From Vibrio sp. FE10 (lineage in GTDB: Bacteria; Pseudomonadota; Gammaproteobacteria; Enterobacterales; Vibrionaceae), in the NCBI RefSeq assembly GCF_030297155.1, contig NZ_AP028067.1, positions 558,001 to 622,000 of the forward strand: DNA of 64,000 nucleotides. The letters are read 5' to 3'. Shown here in pieces: positions 26,345 to 37,139 of the stretch. A model generated the notes under the pieces. That model saw only the letters and a list, made by a program, of their open reading frames with translations, was not told the DNA's origin and searched no databases. A program made the position numbers and the translations under genes. Position 1 is the first letter of the stretch; each line of letters starts with the position of its first letter.

Positions 26345-27907
26345 GTGAGTAAACGACTATTAAAGTCAGGGCTGATTGTCAGTGTAATGACTTTTTTTTC
26401 CCGTGTCTTGGGGCTAGTACGTGATGTCGTAGTAGCAAACTTAATGGGGGCAGGAGCAAGTGCAGACGTATTTTTCTTCGCCAATAAAATTCCTAATTTT
26501 TTACGTCGGCTGTTTGCCGAAGGCGCTTTTTCTCAAGCCTTTGTACCAGTATTAACGGAATATCACGCCGCAGGTGATAAAGATAAAACTCGAGACTTGA
26601 TAGCAAAGGTGTCCGGTACACTCGGGGTGTTGGTTTCTATTGTTACGGTGCTTGGGGTATTAGGCTCTGGGGTTATCACCGCAATGTTCGGTGCGGGTTG
26701 GTTTATTGATTGGCTTAATGACGGCCCCTCGGCGCCTAAATTTGAACTCGCCAGCCTAATGCTGAAAATTACTTTTCCTTATTTATGGTTCATTACGTTT
26801 GTTGCTTTATCAGGTGCAATCCTCAATACCATGGGCAAATTTGCGGTTTCGTCATTTACGCCAGTGTTCTTGAACGTAATGATCATTGCTTGTGCTTGGT
26901 TTCTTGCTCCTAATTTAGAACAGCCTGAAATTGGTTTATCCATCGGCGTTTTTCTTGGAGGCTTAGTTCAATTCCTGTTCCAAATGCCTTTCTTGATTAA
27001 AGCGGGAGTATTGGTTAAGCCTAAATGGGGTTGGAGAGATCCGGGCGTGGTTAAGATCCGCACGTTAATGATCCCTGCTTTGTTTGGTGTGTCAGTGAGT
27101 CAAATCAACTTGTTGTTCGATACCTTTATTGCCAGCTTTCTAGCGACGGGCTCTATCAGTTGGCTGTATTACTCGGATCGACTACTAGAATTTCCACTCG
27201 GTTTGTTTGGTATTGCCATTGCGACGGTTATTCTTCCTGCTTTATCTCGTAAGCACGTTGATTCTGAAGGTGAAGGTTTTGCTCATACCATGGATTGGGG
27301 GGTGCGCATGGTACTGCTGCTAGGCATTCCTGCGATGTTCGGTCTTATCGTGTTAGCAAAACCGATGCTGATGGTGCTGTTTATGCGTGGCGAGTTTTCT
27401 CCTCATGATGTTAATCAGGCTTCCATGTCTTTGGTGGCGTACGCTTCAGGCTTGCTGAATTTCATGCTGATTAAAGTATTGGCTCCTGGCTATTACTCTC
27501 GTCAAGACACCAAAACACCGGTGAAGTACGGCATCATTGCGATGGTGACTAACATGGTGTTCAACGCAATCTTCGCTTATTTCTATGGTTATGTTGGTTT
27601 GGCGATCGCAACTGCGTTGTCTGCGTTCGTGAACATGACTCTGCTTTATCGTGGTTTGCATTTAGCGGGTGTTTATTGTTTAACCAAGACTACCTTGTTG
27701 TTTAGCCTTAAATTATTGATCTCAGGAACGGTAATGGTTGGCGTGATTTTATGGCAGCTAGACAATATGCAATTGTGGCTTGATTGGGGCTTTAACCAAA
27801 GAGCATTGACACTAACAGGGTTGATCGCACTTGGCGCCTTTGCTTATATTGTGTCGATACTGGTTTTAGGTATCCGAGTAAAACATTTAAAAGCAGCGAC
27901 AGATTAA
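26345..27907 (+). CDS. murJ: Lipid II flippase MurJ (MviN)
   Basis: Moves lipid II across the inner membrane for peptidoglycan synthesis (MOP superfamily). The product is almost wholly hydrophobic, consistent with 14 helices. It contains the family pattern SRVLGLVRDVVVA near the start and NKIPNFLRRLFAEGAFSQAFVPVL. I prefer GTG 26345 (AGAGG upstream, 520 residues, SKRLLKSG aligned with the E. coli N-terminus) over in-frame starts at 26309 or 26330. It begins the murJ-ribF-ileS-lspA-fkpB-ispH block. Confidence 0.94.
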   Translation: MSKRLLKSGLIVSVMTFFSRVLGLVRDVVVANLMGAGASADVFFFANKIPNFLRRLFAEGAFSQAFVPVLTEYHAAGDKDKTRDLIAKVSGTLGVLVSIVTVLGVLGSGVITAMFGAGWFIDWLNDGPSAPKFELASLMLKITFPYLWFITFVALSGAILNTMGKFAVSSFTPVFLNVMIIACAWFLAPNLEQPEIGLSIGVFLGGLVQFLFQMPFLIKAGVLVKPKWGWRDPGVVKIRTLMIPALFGVSVSQINLLFDTFIASFLATGSISWLYYSDRLLEFPLGLFGIAIATVILPALSRKHVDSEGEGFAHTMDWGVRMVLLLGIPAMFGLIVLAKPMLMVLFMRGEFSPHDVNQASMSLVAYASGLLNFMLIKVLAPGYYSRQDTKTPVKYGIIAMVTNMVFNAIFAYFYGYVGLAIATALSAFVNMTLLYRGLHLAGVYCLTKTTLLFSLKLLISGTVMVGVILWQLDNMQLWLDWGFNQRALTLTGLIALGAFAYIVSILVLGIRVKHLKAATD

Positions 27908-27977
27908 TACTGATTAGTATATAATCCGTCGGTTTCACACAATAAATGATGCAAATAACAGGTTTTAGCTGATCACA

Positions 27978-28913
27978 ATGGAACTGATCCGAGGTATACA
28001 CAATATTAAAGCACAGCATCATGGCTGTGTATTAACCATAGGTAACTTCGATGGTGTGCATTTAGGGCATCAAGAGGTTCTGAGTCAGGTTTCTAAACAA
28101 GCTGCAGCATTAGGGCTCCCTTCTGTTGTCATGACGTTTGAGCCGCAACCTATGGAGTTGTTTGCCAAAGGTAAAGCACCAGCACGTTTAACTCGCTTAC
28201 GAGATAAATACGTGCAACTGAGTAAGCTAGATATTAGTCGTTTATTGTGTGTGAATTTTAATCAGTATTTTGCAAGCTTGTCTGCGGAAGCGTTCATTAA
28301 AGACCTTTTGGTTGATAAGCTTGGCGTGAAATTCTTGGTTGTCGGTGACGATTTTTGCTTCGGTAAGGGTCGTACTGGTAATTTCGCTATGCTTCAAGAA
28401 GCGGGCGAGAAGTATGGTTTTGAGGTGGTGAGCACCCAGAGCTATTGCTTAAACCAATTACGAGTAAGCAGTACTGAGATACGAAATGCGTTAGCGGCCA
28501 ATGATTTGGCTTCTAGTGCTACCATGCTAGGGCGTGACTACAGTATCAGTGGTCGTGTTTCTCATGGTCGTAAACTAGGGAGAACTATCGGTTTCCCTAC
28601 CGCTAATATTCCATTAAAGCGTTGTGTTTCTCCTGTTTCGGGAGTGTATGTTGTTGAAGCATTAGATATCGACGGTGTTCCTGTCGGTGGTGTTGCTAAT
28701 ATTGGACAACGACCAACGGTTAATGGTGTAAGGCAGCAATTAGAAGTGCATTTTTTTGACTTTAAAGCCAATTTATATGGTAAACAGTTAGAAGTACGAC
28801 TTTTGCACAAACTGCGCGACGAAATAAAGTTTGAATCGTTCGACGCATTAAAGAATCAAATAGAATTGGATGCTGAAGCCGCAAGGGTGTGGCTGCTTCA
28901 GCTAAAGAATTAG
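27978..28913 (+). CDS. ribF: Bifunctional riboflavin kinase/FAD synthetase RibF
   Basis: Makes FMN from riboflavin and then FAD. The 311-residue protein has the N-terminal nucleotidyltransferase domain with TIGNFDGVHLGHQ (about 20-32) and the STEIR motif. The C-terminal riboflavin kinase domain has GRTIGFPTANI and GGVANIGQRPT. The ATG at 27978 lies 70 bp after murJ, and ileS follows after 63 bp, as in E. coli ribF-ileS. Confidence 0.95.
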   Translation: MELIRGIHNIKAQHHGCVLTIGNFDGVHLGHQEVLSQVSKQAAALGLPSVVMTFEPQPMELFAKGKAPARLTRLRDKYVQLSKLDISRLLCVNFNQYFASLSAEAFIKDLLVDKLGVKFLVVGDDFCFGKGRTGNFAMLQEAGEKYGFEVVSTQSYCLNQLRVSSTEIRNALAANDLASSATMLGRDYSISGRVSHGRKLGRTIGFPTANIPLKRCVSPVSGVYVVEALDIDGVPVGGVANIGQRPTVNGVRQQLEVHFFDFKANLYGKQLEVRLLHKLRDEIKFESFDALKNQIELDAEAARVWLLQLKN

Positions 28914-28976
28914 TCGGATGATTCCACCGATTAACATAATGTCTAACTTCGCCCAATATAACGGAATTAAGAATCG

Positions 28977-31835
28977 ATGAGTGATTATAAAGATACCCTG
29001 AACTTACCAGAAACAGGGTTCCCAATGCGTGGCAATCTGGCAAATCGTGAACCAGAAATGCTTAAGCGTTGGTACAAAGAAGACCTTTACGGTGAAATCC
29101 GTAAGGCAAAGAAAGGTAAAAAATCTTTCGTGCTGCATGACGGCCCTCCATACGCGAACGGCGACATTCACATTGGCCACGCGCTGAACAAGATTCTTAA
29201 AGACATTATTATCAAATCTAAGACCCTTTCTGGTTTTGATGCACCGTACATCCCTGGTTGGGACTGTCACGGTCTTCCAATCGAGTTGATGGTTGAGAAG
29301 AAGAAAGGTAAGCCTGGTCAGAAGATTTCAGCTGCTGAATTCCGCGAAGAGTGTCGTAAGTACGCTGCGGGCCAAGTTGAAGGTCAGAAAGAGAGCTTCA
29401 AACGTCTTGGTATCATGGGCGAGTGGGACAAACCTTACCGCACTATGGATTTTGGCACAGAAGCGAACATCATTCGTTCTCTAGGTAAAATCGCAGACAA
29501 AGGTCACCTACTTAAAGGTTTCAAACCTGTTCACTGGTGTACTGACTGTGGTTCTGCTCTGGCTGAAGCTGAAGTTGAATACAAAGATAAAGTTTCTCCA
29601 TCTATCGATGTGAAATTTTCTGCAGCTGACGAAGCGGCTCTACTAGAGAAGTTTACTCTAGCGGAAGGCCACGCGGGTCAGGGCGAAATCTCTATCGTTA
29701 TCTGGACGACAACACCATGGACTCTGCCTGCTAACCGCGCAGTATGTCTACGTGATGATCTTGAATACGTGCTTATCCAAGTTGAAGCGAATGGCGAACA
29801 GCCTGCTCAACGTATTATTGTTGCTTCTGAACTAGCAAAAGACGTAATGGATCGTGCGGGTATCGAGCGTTTCCATAACCTTGGTTTTGCGACAGGTGCT
29901 GATCTTGAGCTTTCTCAGTTCAACCACCCGTTCTACAACTTTACGGTTCCTGCTGTTCTTGGTGATCACGTAACAACTGACTCTGGTACTGGTGTGGTTC
30001 ATACCGCTCCTGGTCACGGTCAAGAGGATTTCGTGGTTGGTAAGAAGTACAACCTAGAAATCGCTAACCCAGTAGGCTCTAACGGCGTTTACCTGCCAGA
30101 CACTGAGCTTTTTGCTGGTCAGCATGTATTCAAAGCGAACGATTCTGTTTTAGAAGTTCTAAAAGAGAAAGGTGCATTACTGCATCACCATGCTTACGAG
30201 CACAGCTACCCACATTGTTGGAGACACAAAACTCCAATCATCTTCCGTGCAACACCACAATGGTTCATCTCTATGGATCAAGCTGGCCTACGTGCAAAAG
30301 CACTAGAGTCAACGAAGAGTGTTGAGTGGATGCCAGAATGGGGTCAAAGCCGTATCGAAGGTATGATCGAAGGTCGCCCTGAGTGGTGTATCTCTCGTCA
30401 ACGTACTTGGGGTGTGCCAATTGCTCTGTTCGTTCATAAAGAAACATCAGAACTTCACCCGGATAGCCCAGCGCTTATTGAAAAAGTAGCGAAGCTTGTG
30501 GAAGAAAAAGGCATTCAAGCTTGGTGGGATGTAGATGCTGCTGAACTGATGGGTGCTGAAGACGCTGACAAGTACGAAAAAGTACTTGATACGCTAGACG
30601 TATGGTTCGACTCAGGTGTAACGCACTTCTCTGTTGTGGATTCTCGTGAAGAGTACAACTTCCCGAATGAAGAAAGAACGCACAGTGCTGATCTTTACCT
30701 TGAAGGTTCTGACCAACACCGTGGCTGGTTCCAGTCATCTTTGATTTCATCTATCGCGATGAAAGACGAAGCACCATACAAGCAAGTGCTAACGCACGGT
30801 TTCGTGGTTGATGGTAACGGCCGTAAGATGTCTAAATCTATCGGTAACGTTGTTGCTCCTAAAGATGTAACGAACAAGCTAGGCGCAGATATTCTACGTC
30901 TATGGGTTGCTTCTACGGATTACACTAACGAAGTTGCGGTTTCTGACGAGATCCTTAAGCGTTCAGCTGATGCATACCGTCGTATTCGTAACACGGCTCG
31001 TTTCTTCCTAGCGAACTTGAACGGTTTCAACCCTGAAACTGACCTAGTTCCTGCTGAAGAAATGGTTGCACTTGATCGCTGGGCTGTTGGCCGTGCTCAA
31101 GCTGCACAAGAAGAGATCGTTAAAGCATACGGTGAGTACAACACTCACGGTGTGACTCAACGTCTAATGCAGTTCTGTTCTATCGAAATGGGTTCTTTCT
31201 ACCTAGACGTAATTAAAGACCGTCAGTACACAGCGAAACAGGGCAGCCATGCTCAACGTAGCTGTCAAACGGCGCTTTACTACATCGTAGAAGCTCTAGT
31301 TCGTTGGATGGCTCCTATCATGTCGTTCACTGCAGATGAAATCTGGAACGAGATGCCAGGTGAGCGCGACACGTTTGTATTCACTGGCGAGTGGTTCGAA
31401 GGCCTATTTGGTCTTGCTGACGACGAAGAGCTAAGCAACGAATTCTGGACTGAAATCCAGTCAGTTCGTGGCGCAGTGAACAAGCTTCTTGAAGATGCTC
31501 GTAAAGAGAAAACAATCGGTGGTGCACTGCAGGCTGAAGTTACTCTATACGCTGACGATGCACTAGCGGCTAAAATCAACAAGCTAGAAGATGAGCTACG
31601 TTTCGTACTTATCACTTCTGCTGCTGTTGTTAAGCCACTTAGCGATAAGTCTGATACAGCTCAAGCGACAGACGTTGAAGGTCTGTACGTTGAAGTTGCA
31701 GCAACTGAAGCTGAGAAGTGTGACCGTTGCTGGCACCACACTCCAGATGTAGGCACAATTGAAGGTCACGAGAAAATTTGTGGTCGTTGTGTGTCGAACA
31801 TCGACGGTGAAGGCGAAGTGCGTAAGTTCGCATAA
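28977..31835 (+). CDS. ileS: Isoleucyl-tRNA synthetase
   Basis: Class I synthetase that charges tRNA(Ile), with an editing domain that clears misactivated valine. The 952-residue protein shows HIGH at residues 65-68 and KMSKS in [14 protein letters not shown]. The editing domain has [13 protein letters not shown], and the C-terminal zinc cysteines are in CDRCWHH and CGRC. Length is usual for the bacterial type 1 enzyme. Codon use looks highly biased, as expected for an abundant enzyme. A terminator separates it from lspA. Confidence 0.97.
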   Translation: MSDYKDTLNLPETGFPMRGNLANREPEMLKRWYKEDLYGEIRKAKKGKKSFVLHDGPPYANGDIHIGHALNKILKDIIIKSKTLSGFDAPYIPGWDCHGLPIELMVEKKKGKPGQKISAAEFREECRKYAAGQVEGQKESFKRLGIMGEWDKPYRTMDFGTEANIIRSLGKIADKGHLLKGFKPVHWCTDCGSALAEAEVEYKDKVSPSIDVKFSAADEAALLEKFTLAEGHAGQGEISIVIWTTTPWTLPANRAVCLRDDLEYVLIQVEANGEQPAQRIIVASELAKDVMDRAGIERFHNLGFATGADLELSQFNHPFYNFTVPAVLGDHVTTDSGTGVVHTAPGHGQEDFVVGKKYNLEIANPVGSNGVYLPDTELFAGQHVFKANDSVLEVLKEKGALLHHHAYEHSYPHCWRHKTPIIFRATPQWFISMDQAGLRAKALESTKSVEWMPEWGQSRIEGMIEGRPEWCISRQRTWGVPIALFVHKETSELHPDSPALIEKVAKLVEEKGIQAWWDVDAAELMGAEDADKYEKVLDTLDVWFDSGVTHFSVVDSREEYNFPNEERTHSADLYLEGSDQHRGWFQSSLISSIAMKDEAPYKQVLTHGFVVDGNGRKMSKSIGNVVAPKDVTNKLGADILRLWVASTDYTNEVAVSDEILKRSADAYRRIRNTARFFLANLNGFNPETDLVPAEEMVALDRWAVGRAQAAQEEIVKAYGEYNTHGVTQRLMQFCSIEMGSFYLDVIKDRQYTAKQGSHAQRSCQTALYYIVEALVRWMAPIMSFTADEIWNEMPGERDTFVFTGEWFEGLFGLADDEELSNEFWTEIQSVRGAVNKLLEDARKEKTIGGALQAEVTLYADDALAAKINKLEDELRFVLITSAAVVKPLSDKSDTAQATDVEGLYVEVAATEAEKCDRCWHHTPDVGTIEGHEKICGRCVSNIDGEGEVRKFA

Positions 31836-31872
31836 CGACTCAGAGAAAGACTGAACTTTTTGTAAAAATCAT

Positions 31873-31899
31873 AGCCCCAGTATCAACTGGGGTTATTTT
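31873..31899 (+). terminator. Intrinsic terminator after ileS
   Basis: CCCCAGT (31875-31881), loop ATCA, ACTGGGG (31886-31892), then TTATTTTT. Confidence 0.85.
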
Positions 31900-31996
31900 T
31901 AATTATAGGAAATGTGTTTAACCAAGCTGACTTCTCGTGTTCATTCTTGAGAGTGGATAATGAGATGATTTGACTGAGTAGATACTAGGAATAGAA

Positions 31997-32497
31997 ATGA
32001 GTGAAGTTTCGTTAAAACAATCTGGTGTGCGTTGGTTATGGCTGGCTTTGCTGGTGTTCCTTGCTGATATCGGTATCAAACTCTTTGTCATGGACAACAT
32101 GGGTTATGGCTGGGCAAACCGTATTGAGGTGTTGCCATTCTTTAACTTTTTGTATGTTCATAACTATGGTGCTGCATTTAGCTTTCTGAGCGATCAGAGC
32201 GGCTGGCAGCGTTGGTTGTTTACGGGTATCGCATTTGCGGTAACGGGTATGCTGACATACTGGATGAGCAAACTACCGGCGACAGAAAAGTGGAATAACA
32301 TTGCTTATGCGATCATCATTGGTGGCGCGGTAGGTAACGTGTTCGACCGTGTTGTACATGGTTTTGTGGTTGATTACCTAGACTTCTACTGGGGTACTTA
32401 CCATTGGCCTGCATTCAACTTGGCTGATATGGGGATCTGTATCGGTGCTGCGATGATCATCTTAGATGGCTTCCGCAAGAAAGATGAAAGCAAATAG
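31997..32497 (+). CDS. lspA: Lipoprotein signal peptidase LspA (signal peptidase II)
   Basis: Inner-membrane aspartic protease that cleaves the signal peptide of diacylglyceryl-modified prolipoproteins. The 166-residue protein has four hydrophobic helices and the two catalytic aspartates in [19 protein letters not shown] and AFNLADMGI. It acts after Lgt, whose gene is 13 kb away. A strong terminator follows, so fkpB, cotranscribed with lspA in E. coli, may have its own promoter here. Confidence 0.95.
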   Translation: MSEVSLKQSGVRWLWLALLVFLADIGIKLFVMDNMGYGWANRIEVLPFFNFLYVHNYGAAFSFLSDQSGWQRWLFTGIAFAVTGMLTYWMSKLPATEKWNNIAYAIIIGGAVGNVFDRVVHGFVVDYLDFYWGTYHWPAFNLADMGICIGAAMIILDGFRKKDESK

Positions 32498-32586
32498 GCG
32501 ACTCAAGCATTAATGAGTATTAAGTAAATCGCTTTGAAATAGATTGCCCTAAAGTCAGTCTATGACTCACAGAATAGAATAGCCCT

Positions 32587-32622
32587 AAGCGCTGTCGGTT
32601 GATTCCGACGGCGCTTTTTTTT
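32587..32622 (+). terminator. Intrinsic terminator between lspA and fkpB
   Basis: AAGCGC-T-GTCGG, loop TTGATT, CCGAC-G-GCGCTT, followed by eight T in total. It lies upstream of the true fkpB start, which supports that start. Confidence 0.9.
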
Positions 32623-32691
32623 ATGCTTCAGTCAACAAGGAAGCAAAGCACAGCGCATCCTCAAATAATAAAGAAATCTAAGGAAAGTAAC

Positions 32692-33123
32692 GTGGCAGCA
32701 ATTAAAAATGATTCAGCAGTAACTCTACATTTTACGATTAAAATGAAGGATGGTTCAGTTGCCGATAGCACCGAAAATATGGGTAAACCCGCTAAGTTCG
32801 TTATGGGTGATGGTAGCTTAAGCGAAAACTTCGAAGCGTGTTTGCTTGGACTTGAAGCGGGTACAGAAAAATCTATCGAACTGAAAGCACAAGATGCGTT
32901 TGGTATGCCTAACCCAGACCATATCCACCATATGGATAAAGCGAAGTTTGCTGGTGGTACTGATGTTGAAGTCGGTACTATCATGGCGTTCTCTGGCCCT
33001 GACGGTATGGAGATCCCGGGCATTATCACTGATATCGCAGGTGATTCAGTGACGGTTGATTTTAATCACCCATTAGCAGGCCAAGACGTTACGTTTGACG
33101 TCAACATCTTAGCGGTGGAATAG
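32692..33123 (+). CDS. fkpB: FKBP-type peptidyl-prolyl isomerase FkpB (SlpA)
   Basis: Cytoplasmic SlyD-like prolyl isomerase and chaperone. The 143-residue protein has the FKBP core with FTIKMKDGSVADST near the start, an insert-in-flap region around AQDAFGMPNPDHIHHM, and the conserved TVDFNHPLAGQ near the end, as in E. coli FkpB. I start at GTG 32692, preceded by TAAGGAAAG. The in-frame extension to 32599 runs through the lspA terminator and is rejected. It lies just before ispH, as in E. coli. Confidence 0.92.
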   Translation: MAAIKNDSAVTLHFTIKMKDGSVADSTENMGKPAKFVMGDGSLSENFEACLLGLEAGTEKSIELKAQDAFGMPNPDHIHHMDKAKFAGGTDVEVGTIMAFSGPDGMEIPGIITDIAGDSVTVDFNHPLAGQDVTFDVNILAVE

Positions 33124-33256
33124 CTATCGTAACGATAGCATAACATCGCCTTACAGGTGTGACGCAACCCAGAGCTTCACTGTGTAGGCGCTTCACTGTA
33201 GAATGCGAACCTCGCTGACAGCGAACTCTATAGAAACAACCTTAGTACCGCGGTAA

Positions 33257-34216
33257 ATGATGAGCAATGAAATGAAAATAATGTTAGCTAACCCTCGTGG
33301 CTTTTGTGCTGGTGTCGATCGTGCAATCAGCATCGTAGAACGCGCACTGGAAATGTATCAGCCACCGATCTATGTTCGCCATGAAGTGGTGCACAACCGC
33401 TTTGTTGTTGAGGGGCTCAAGCAGCGTGGTGCTATTTTTGTCGAAGAACTGAGTGAAGTGCCAGACGACAATATCGTGATCTTTTCTGCTCACGGTGTAT
33501 CTCAAGCGGTTCGTAAAGAAGCGAAAGAGCGTGAACTCACGGTATTTGATGCGACATGCCCATTGGTAACCAAAGTACATATGGAAGTTGCTCGTGCGAG
33601 CCGCAAGCATATGGAAGTGGTTCTGATTGGTCACGCGGGTCACCCTGAAGTGGAAGGCACTATGGGCCAGTACGCTAGCCAAACGGGTGGTATGTACTTG
33701 GTTGAGAAACCAGAGGACGTACAGAACCTAGTGGTGAATGATCCAAGTAACTTGCATTATGTTAGCCAAACCACGTTGTCCGTTGATGAAACGGCGGATG
33801 TGATTGAAGAGTTACGCCGCGTGTTCCCTGAGATCCAAGGGCCACGTAAAGATGATATTTGCTACGCAACACAAAACCGTCAAGACGCAATTCGTGAGAT
33901 GGCCGGTGATGTTGATGTTGTGATTGTTGTCGGTTCTAAGAACTCATCTAACTCAACACGTTTGAAAGAGCTGGCTGAGAAGCTAGGCACGCCAGGTTAC
34001 CTAACCGATTGCCCTGAAGACATTCAAACAGAATGGGTTGAAGGCAAAAAGAAAATTGGTGTGACAGCGGGTGCTTCAGCGCCTGAAGAGCTAGTAAACC
34101 AAATCTTAGATCGTATTCGTGAGCTAGGTGCAACTGAAGTTGAAGAGATTCAAGGTCGTGAAGAGAACATGTTCTTCGAAGTACCAAAAGAGCTACAGAT
34201 CAAGCAAGTCGACTAA
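33257..34216 (+). CDS. ispH: 4-hydroxy-3-methylbut-2-enyl diphosphate reductase IspH (LytB)
   Basis: Last enzyme of the MEP isoprenoid pathway; reduces HMBPP to IPP and DMAPP with a [4Fe-4S] cluster. Three cluster cysteines are visible in [23 protein letters not shown] and LTDCPEDIQ, and the catalytic glutamate lies in [10 protein letters not shown]. The start is ambiguous: ATG 33257, 33260 or 33272 ([10 protein letters not shown], which aligns with the E. coli start). None has a strong Shine-Dalgarno. A terminator follows. Confidence 0.94.
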   Translation: MMSNEMKIMLANPRGFCAGVDRAISIVERALEMYQPPIYVRHEVVHNRFVVEGLKQRGAIFVEELSEVPDDNIVIFSAHGVSQAVRKEAKERELTVFDATCPLVTKVHMEVARASRKHMEVVLIGHAGHPEVEGTMGQYASQTGGMYLVEKPEDVQNLVVNDPSNLHYVSQTTLSVDETADVIEELRRVFPEIQGPRKDDICYATQNRQDAIREMAGDVDVVIVVGSKNSSNSTRLKELAEKLGTPGYLTDCPEDIQTEWVEGKKKIGVTAGASAPEELVNQILDRIRELGATEVEEIQGREENMFFEVPKELQIKQVD

Positions 34217-34290
34217 TCTCTATTGATTGGTGACATCATCGATTCGTGATACTAGCGATTCGCAAACACTATCGATTTGTAAACCGCAGG

Positions 34291-34318
34291 AAGCCAACGT
34301 TGATGCGTTGGCTTTTTT
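34291..34318 (+). terminator. Intrinsic terminator after ispH
   Basis: AAGCCAACG, a short loop, then CGTTGGCTT followed by T bases. It lies between convergent ispH and btsR. Confidence 0.9.
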
Positions 34319-34348
34319 GATCGCGCTATATCTTGGCATTAAATGTGT

Positions 34349-35080
34349 TTACTGAAGACCGAGTTGCTCTTTTAAAGTCTTTAGGTAACGACGACTGACA
34401 GGGACTTCAAAGCCAGTCAGTGTGATGATCTCTGCTAATCCATTTTCTAACAATTTGATCTCTTGGATCGATTTTATGTTGATCAAATATTGACGATGAC
34501 AGCGGATCAAATCGGTCTTTTCTTCTAGGATCTTCAAGGTTAACTGTGAAGTGGCGGTTTGTGATGAACTACGAACATGCACACCACTGATATCAGAATA
34601 GGCGCACTCGACCGTTTGGCTTGCCATGATCACAATGCGGTTGTGACCAATACACGGGATTTGTTCTAAGTGGCAGGGAGCAATCGCTGAGATGTTTTGT
34701 TCTGGCGCTTTCTGGTTCTGCTTGATGACTTTATTCAGACGACAAACACTCTTGTTTAATCGACAAGGTTCAACCGGTTTGAGTAGGTAATCAAAAGCAT
34801 TGTCTTCAAAGGCTTGAATCGCATATTGATCGTAAGCGGTCACGAACACCACGTAGGGCATGGTGTCTGGGTCAAGCATGCTCAGCAATTCAATCCCTGT
34901 AACCTGAGGCATTTGGATATCCAAATACACCACATCCGGCTTGAGAAGGTTGATCTGTTTCAGTCCTTCGATCGCGTTACTCGCTTGGCCAATGATTTCT
35001 ACTTCACCTGTTTCAGTCAGTAGTTCAATCAGCTCTTCACGAGCAAAAAGCTCATCATCGACAACTAATGCTTTTAACAT
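34349..35080 (-). CDS. btsR: LytTR-family response regulator BtsR (YehT-type)
   Basis: Response regulator with an N-terminal receiver (VVDDELFAREEL; phospho-acceptor Asp in VVYLDIQMPQ near residue 54; the TAYDQYA and LKPVE elements) and a C-terminal LytTR DNA-binding domain (about 140-243, with LIRCHRQYLINIKSI and VPVSRRYLKTLKEQL). The E. coli homologue acts with BtsS as an extracellular pyruvate-sensing system. It lies 104 bp downstream of the kinase gene on the same strand. The direct repeats upstream of the nearby cstA match the E. coli BtsR/YehT binding motif, so cstA is the likely target. Confidence 0.9.
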   Translation of the reverse strand: MLKALVVDDELFAREELIELLTETGEVEIIGQASNAIEGLKQINLLKPDVVYLDIQMPQVTGIELLSMLDPDTMPYVVFVTAYDQYAIQAFEDNAFDYLLKPVEPCRLNKSVCRLNKVIKQNQKAPEQNISAIAPCHLEQIPCIGHNRIVIMASQTVECAYSDISGVHVRSSSQTATSQLTLKILEEKTDLIRCHRQYLINIKSIQEIKLLENGLAEIITLTGFEVPVSRRYLKTLKEQLGLQ

Positions 35081-35184
35081 CCTACAATCTTCATCTTGAT
35101 TCTATCCCTGCTTGATTCACGCTTTTCTTTTAAATGTCAGCTTCTAAATGTTTCGACTCGAGCGATTCGTCTTCGAAAAACCCA

Positions 35185-36855
35185 CTATTTTAGTATAGGT
35201 ATGATAAAGCTCATTCGAGTAAATTGCTGTGGTTGAGATTCTATTTTTAGTGCAGAGTCTTGTCCAAAGAAATTAGTGAGTCGTTTATCAACAATTTCCA
35301 TCCCTAAACCGACATGGTCTTGAGATGGCTTCTGATAGTTGCCTGCATTGTCTTCCACGATCAGCTTAAATCCACCCTCGAAAGCTTCGCTATAGATCTT
35401 CACTTGGCCGCCTTCCAACATGTTTGAAATACCATGCTTGATGGCGTTTTCAACCAGTGGCTGCAGGGTAAAGCTTGGCAGTTGCGACTCATACAATTGT
35501 GGGTCGATATCCCATTCCACTTCTAATCGGTCGGTAAAACGCGCCTTCTCAATAGTTAGGTACGCATTAACGTGTGCCAACTCGTCTTTGAGTTTCACGG
35601 TATTGATATTCTGCTTCAGGTTACTTCTAAAGAAGTGAGACAGATGTTGAATAAGCTCTCGTGCTTTATCAGGATCACGACGTGTAACGGCACTGATTGT
35701 GTTGAGTGCATTGAACAGGAAGTGAGGGTTAACTTGAGCGTGCAGCAGTTTGATCTCTGCTTGGGTGAGCAGTGTTTGCTGCTGCTGATAGTTGCTGAAT
35801 AAGATCTGACTCGACAATAGCTGAGCGATACCTTCACCCATCGACATGTTGATGGTCGAGAACAGCTTTAGCTTTGGCTCATACAACTTGATGGTACCGA
35901 CCACTTCATTACCCGCACGCAGTGGAATAATAAGCGCAGAGCCCAATTTACAATCTTGCGAAAGAGAGCATTGGTACGGGTTCTCTTTACCATCAAGGTA
36001 GATGATGTCGTTCTGTTCCATCGAGGTAAGAGTGCTCTGCGATGAAATCGGGGTGTTTGGAATATGATGTTCATCGCCAATGCCGACGAACGCGAGGATT
36101 TTCTCTCGGTCGGTAATTGCTACTGCACCAACATTGGTCTCTTCGTAAACGATACGTACGATTTTTTGTGCGTTATCCGAATTAAACCCACCATGCAGAA
36201 TACCTACCGAACGTTCGGCGATGGTGAGTGCGCGGCGAGAGAAGGTCGCAGAGTATTTTTCGAAGATGGTCTTACGATCTTGGATGATACTCATGAACAG
36301 CGCTGCACCCACAGAGTTGGCGATGATCATTGGCGCGGCAATATCGGAGACCAGAGCGTAGGATTGCTCGAACGGTTTCGCGACGGCAAGCAAGATGATC
36401 ATCTGAATAATTTCGGCAAACAGGGTCACAGAAAATACCACCAGAGGATTAAACAATTGGCTGGCTTTGTTCTTTCTCACTAGGTAAACGTGTAATAGAC
36501 CGCCAATCAAGCCTTCTGCTGTGGTGGAAATCGCACAAGCTAGATCGGTGAATCCACCCAAAGAGTAACGATGGATACCGCCAGTAAAACCGACCGCAAA
36601 GCCGACCACCGGACCACCAAACAGACCGCCCATAACTGCTCCCATCGCACGGGTGTTGGCGATGGCATCATTGATCTGTAAGCCAAAATAGGTGCCCATA
36701 ATACAGAACAGGGAAAACAGAACATAGCAGCTGATTTTATGACTTAAGCGCGAAGAGATGCTCAACAAAGGGAGAATCAGTGGAGTCTTACTGAGCATAT
36801 AAGCAATCACTAAGTAGACACAGGTTTGTTGCAGCAGAGAGAGAATGAGTTCCAT
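35185..36855 (-). CDS. btsS: LytS-family sensor histidine kinase BtsS (YehU-type)
   Basis: Membrane sensor kinase of 556 residues. The N-terminal half carries the 5TM-LYT sensor module with several hydrophobic segments (MGAVMGGLFGGPVVGFAVGF is typical). It is followed by a GAF domain (about 220-350) and a His_kinase domain with the phospho-histidine in HAQVNPHFLFNAL. The N-box of the ATPase is PLVENAIKHGIS. In E. coli BtsS binds pyruvate with high affinity. Ribosome binding site AGGTGA precedes the ATG. Transcribed with btsR, whose gene follows. Confidence 0.9.
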   Translation of the reverse strand: MELILSLLQQTCVYLVIAYMLSKTPLILPLLSISSRLSHKISCYVLFSLFCIMGTYFGLQINDAIANTRAMGAVMGGLFGGPVVGFAVGFTGGIHRYSLGGFTDLACAISTTAEGLIGGLLHVYLVRKNKASQLFNPLVVFSVTLFAEIIQMIILLAVAKPFEQSYALVSDIAAPMIIANSVGAALFMSIIQDRKTIFEKYSATFSRRALTIAERSVGILHGGFNSDNAQKIVRIVYEETNVGAVAITDREKILAFVGIGDEHHIPNTPISSQSTLTSMEQNDIIYLDGKENPYQCSLSQDCKLGSALIIPLRAGNEVVGTIKLYEPKLKLFSTINMSMGEGIAQLLSSQILFSNYQQQQTLLTQAEIKLLHAQVNPHFLFNALNTISAVTRRDPDKARELIQHLSHFFRSNLKQNINTVKLKDELAHVNAYLTIEKARFTDRLEVEWDIDPQLYESQLPSFTLQPLVENAIKHGISNMLEGGQVKIYSEAFEGGFKLIVEDNAGNYQKPSQDHVGLGMEIVDKRLTNFFGQDSALKIESQPQQFTRMSFIIPILK

Positions 36856-37139
36856 ATTTTCACCTATTGAGACGCTTGTTAAGTGTAAAGCTCATTGCTT
36901 GGTAACGGTAGCTTTGCTTGTGTTTTCGTTGGTTATATCGAGCGAGGATTGCTTGTCAGGCTAAGTCCAATATTGATGTAACAATGCTGAGATACAGTAA
37001 AGCCCATCACAGTGGACGGGCTTTAGTCTTAATTTCCACGAATCACTGGGTGATTACGGGAGCAAGCGAAGTTGTGCTTGGCAGTTCTTTTGTCTCTTTC
37101 TATGAAGATTGGTCTCTTTTTCCAAAGAGCCTAAAAGAA

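Noticed and set aside
32599..32691. 31-residue N-terminal extension of FkpB
   Set aside because: It crosses the lspA terminator and is not present in FkpB relatives; GTG 32692 has a good ribosome binding site.
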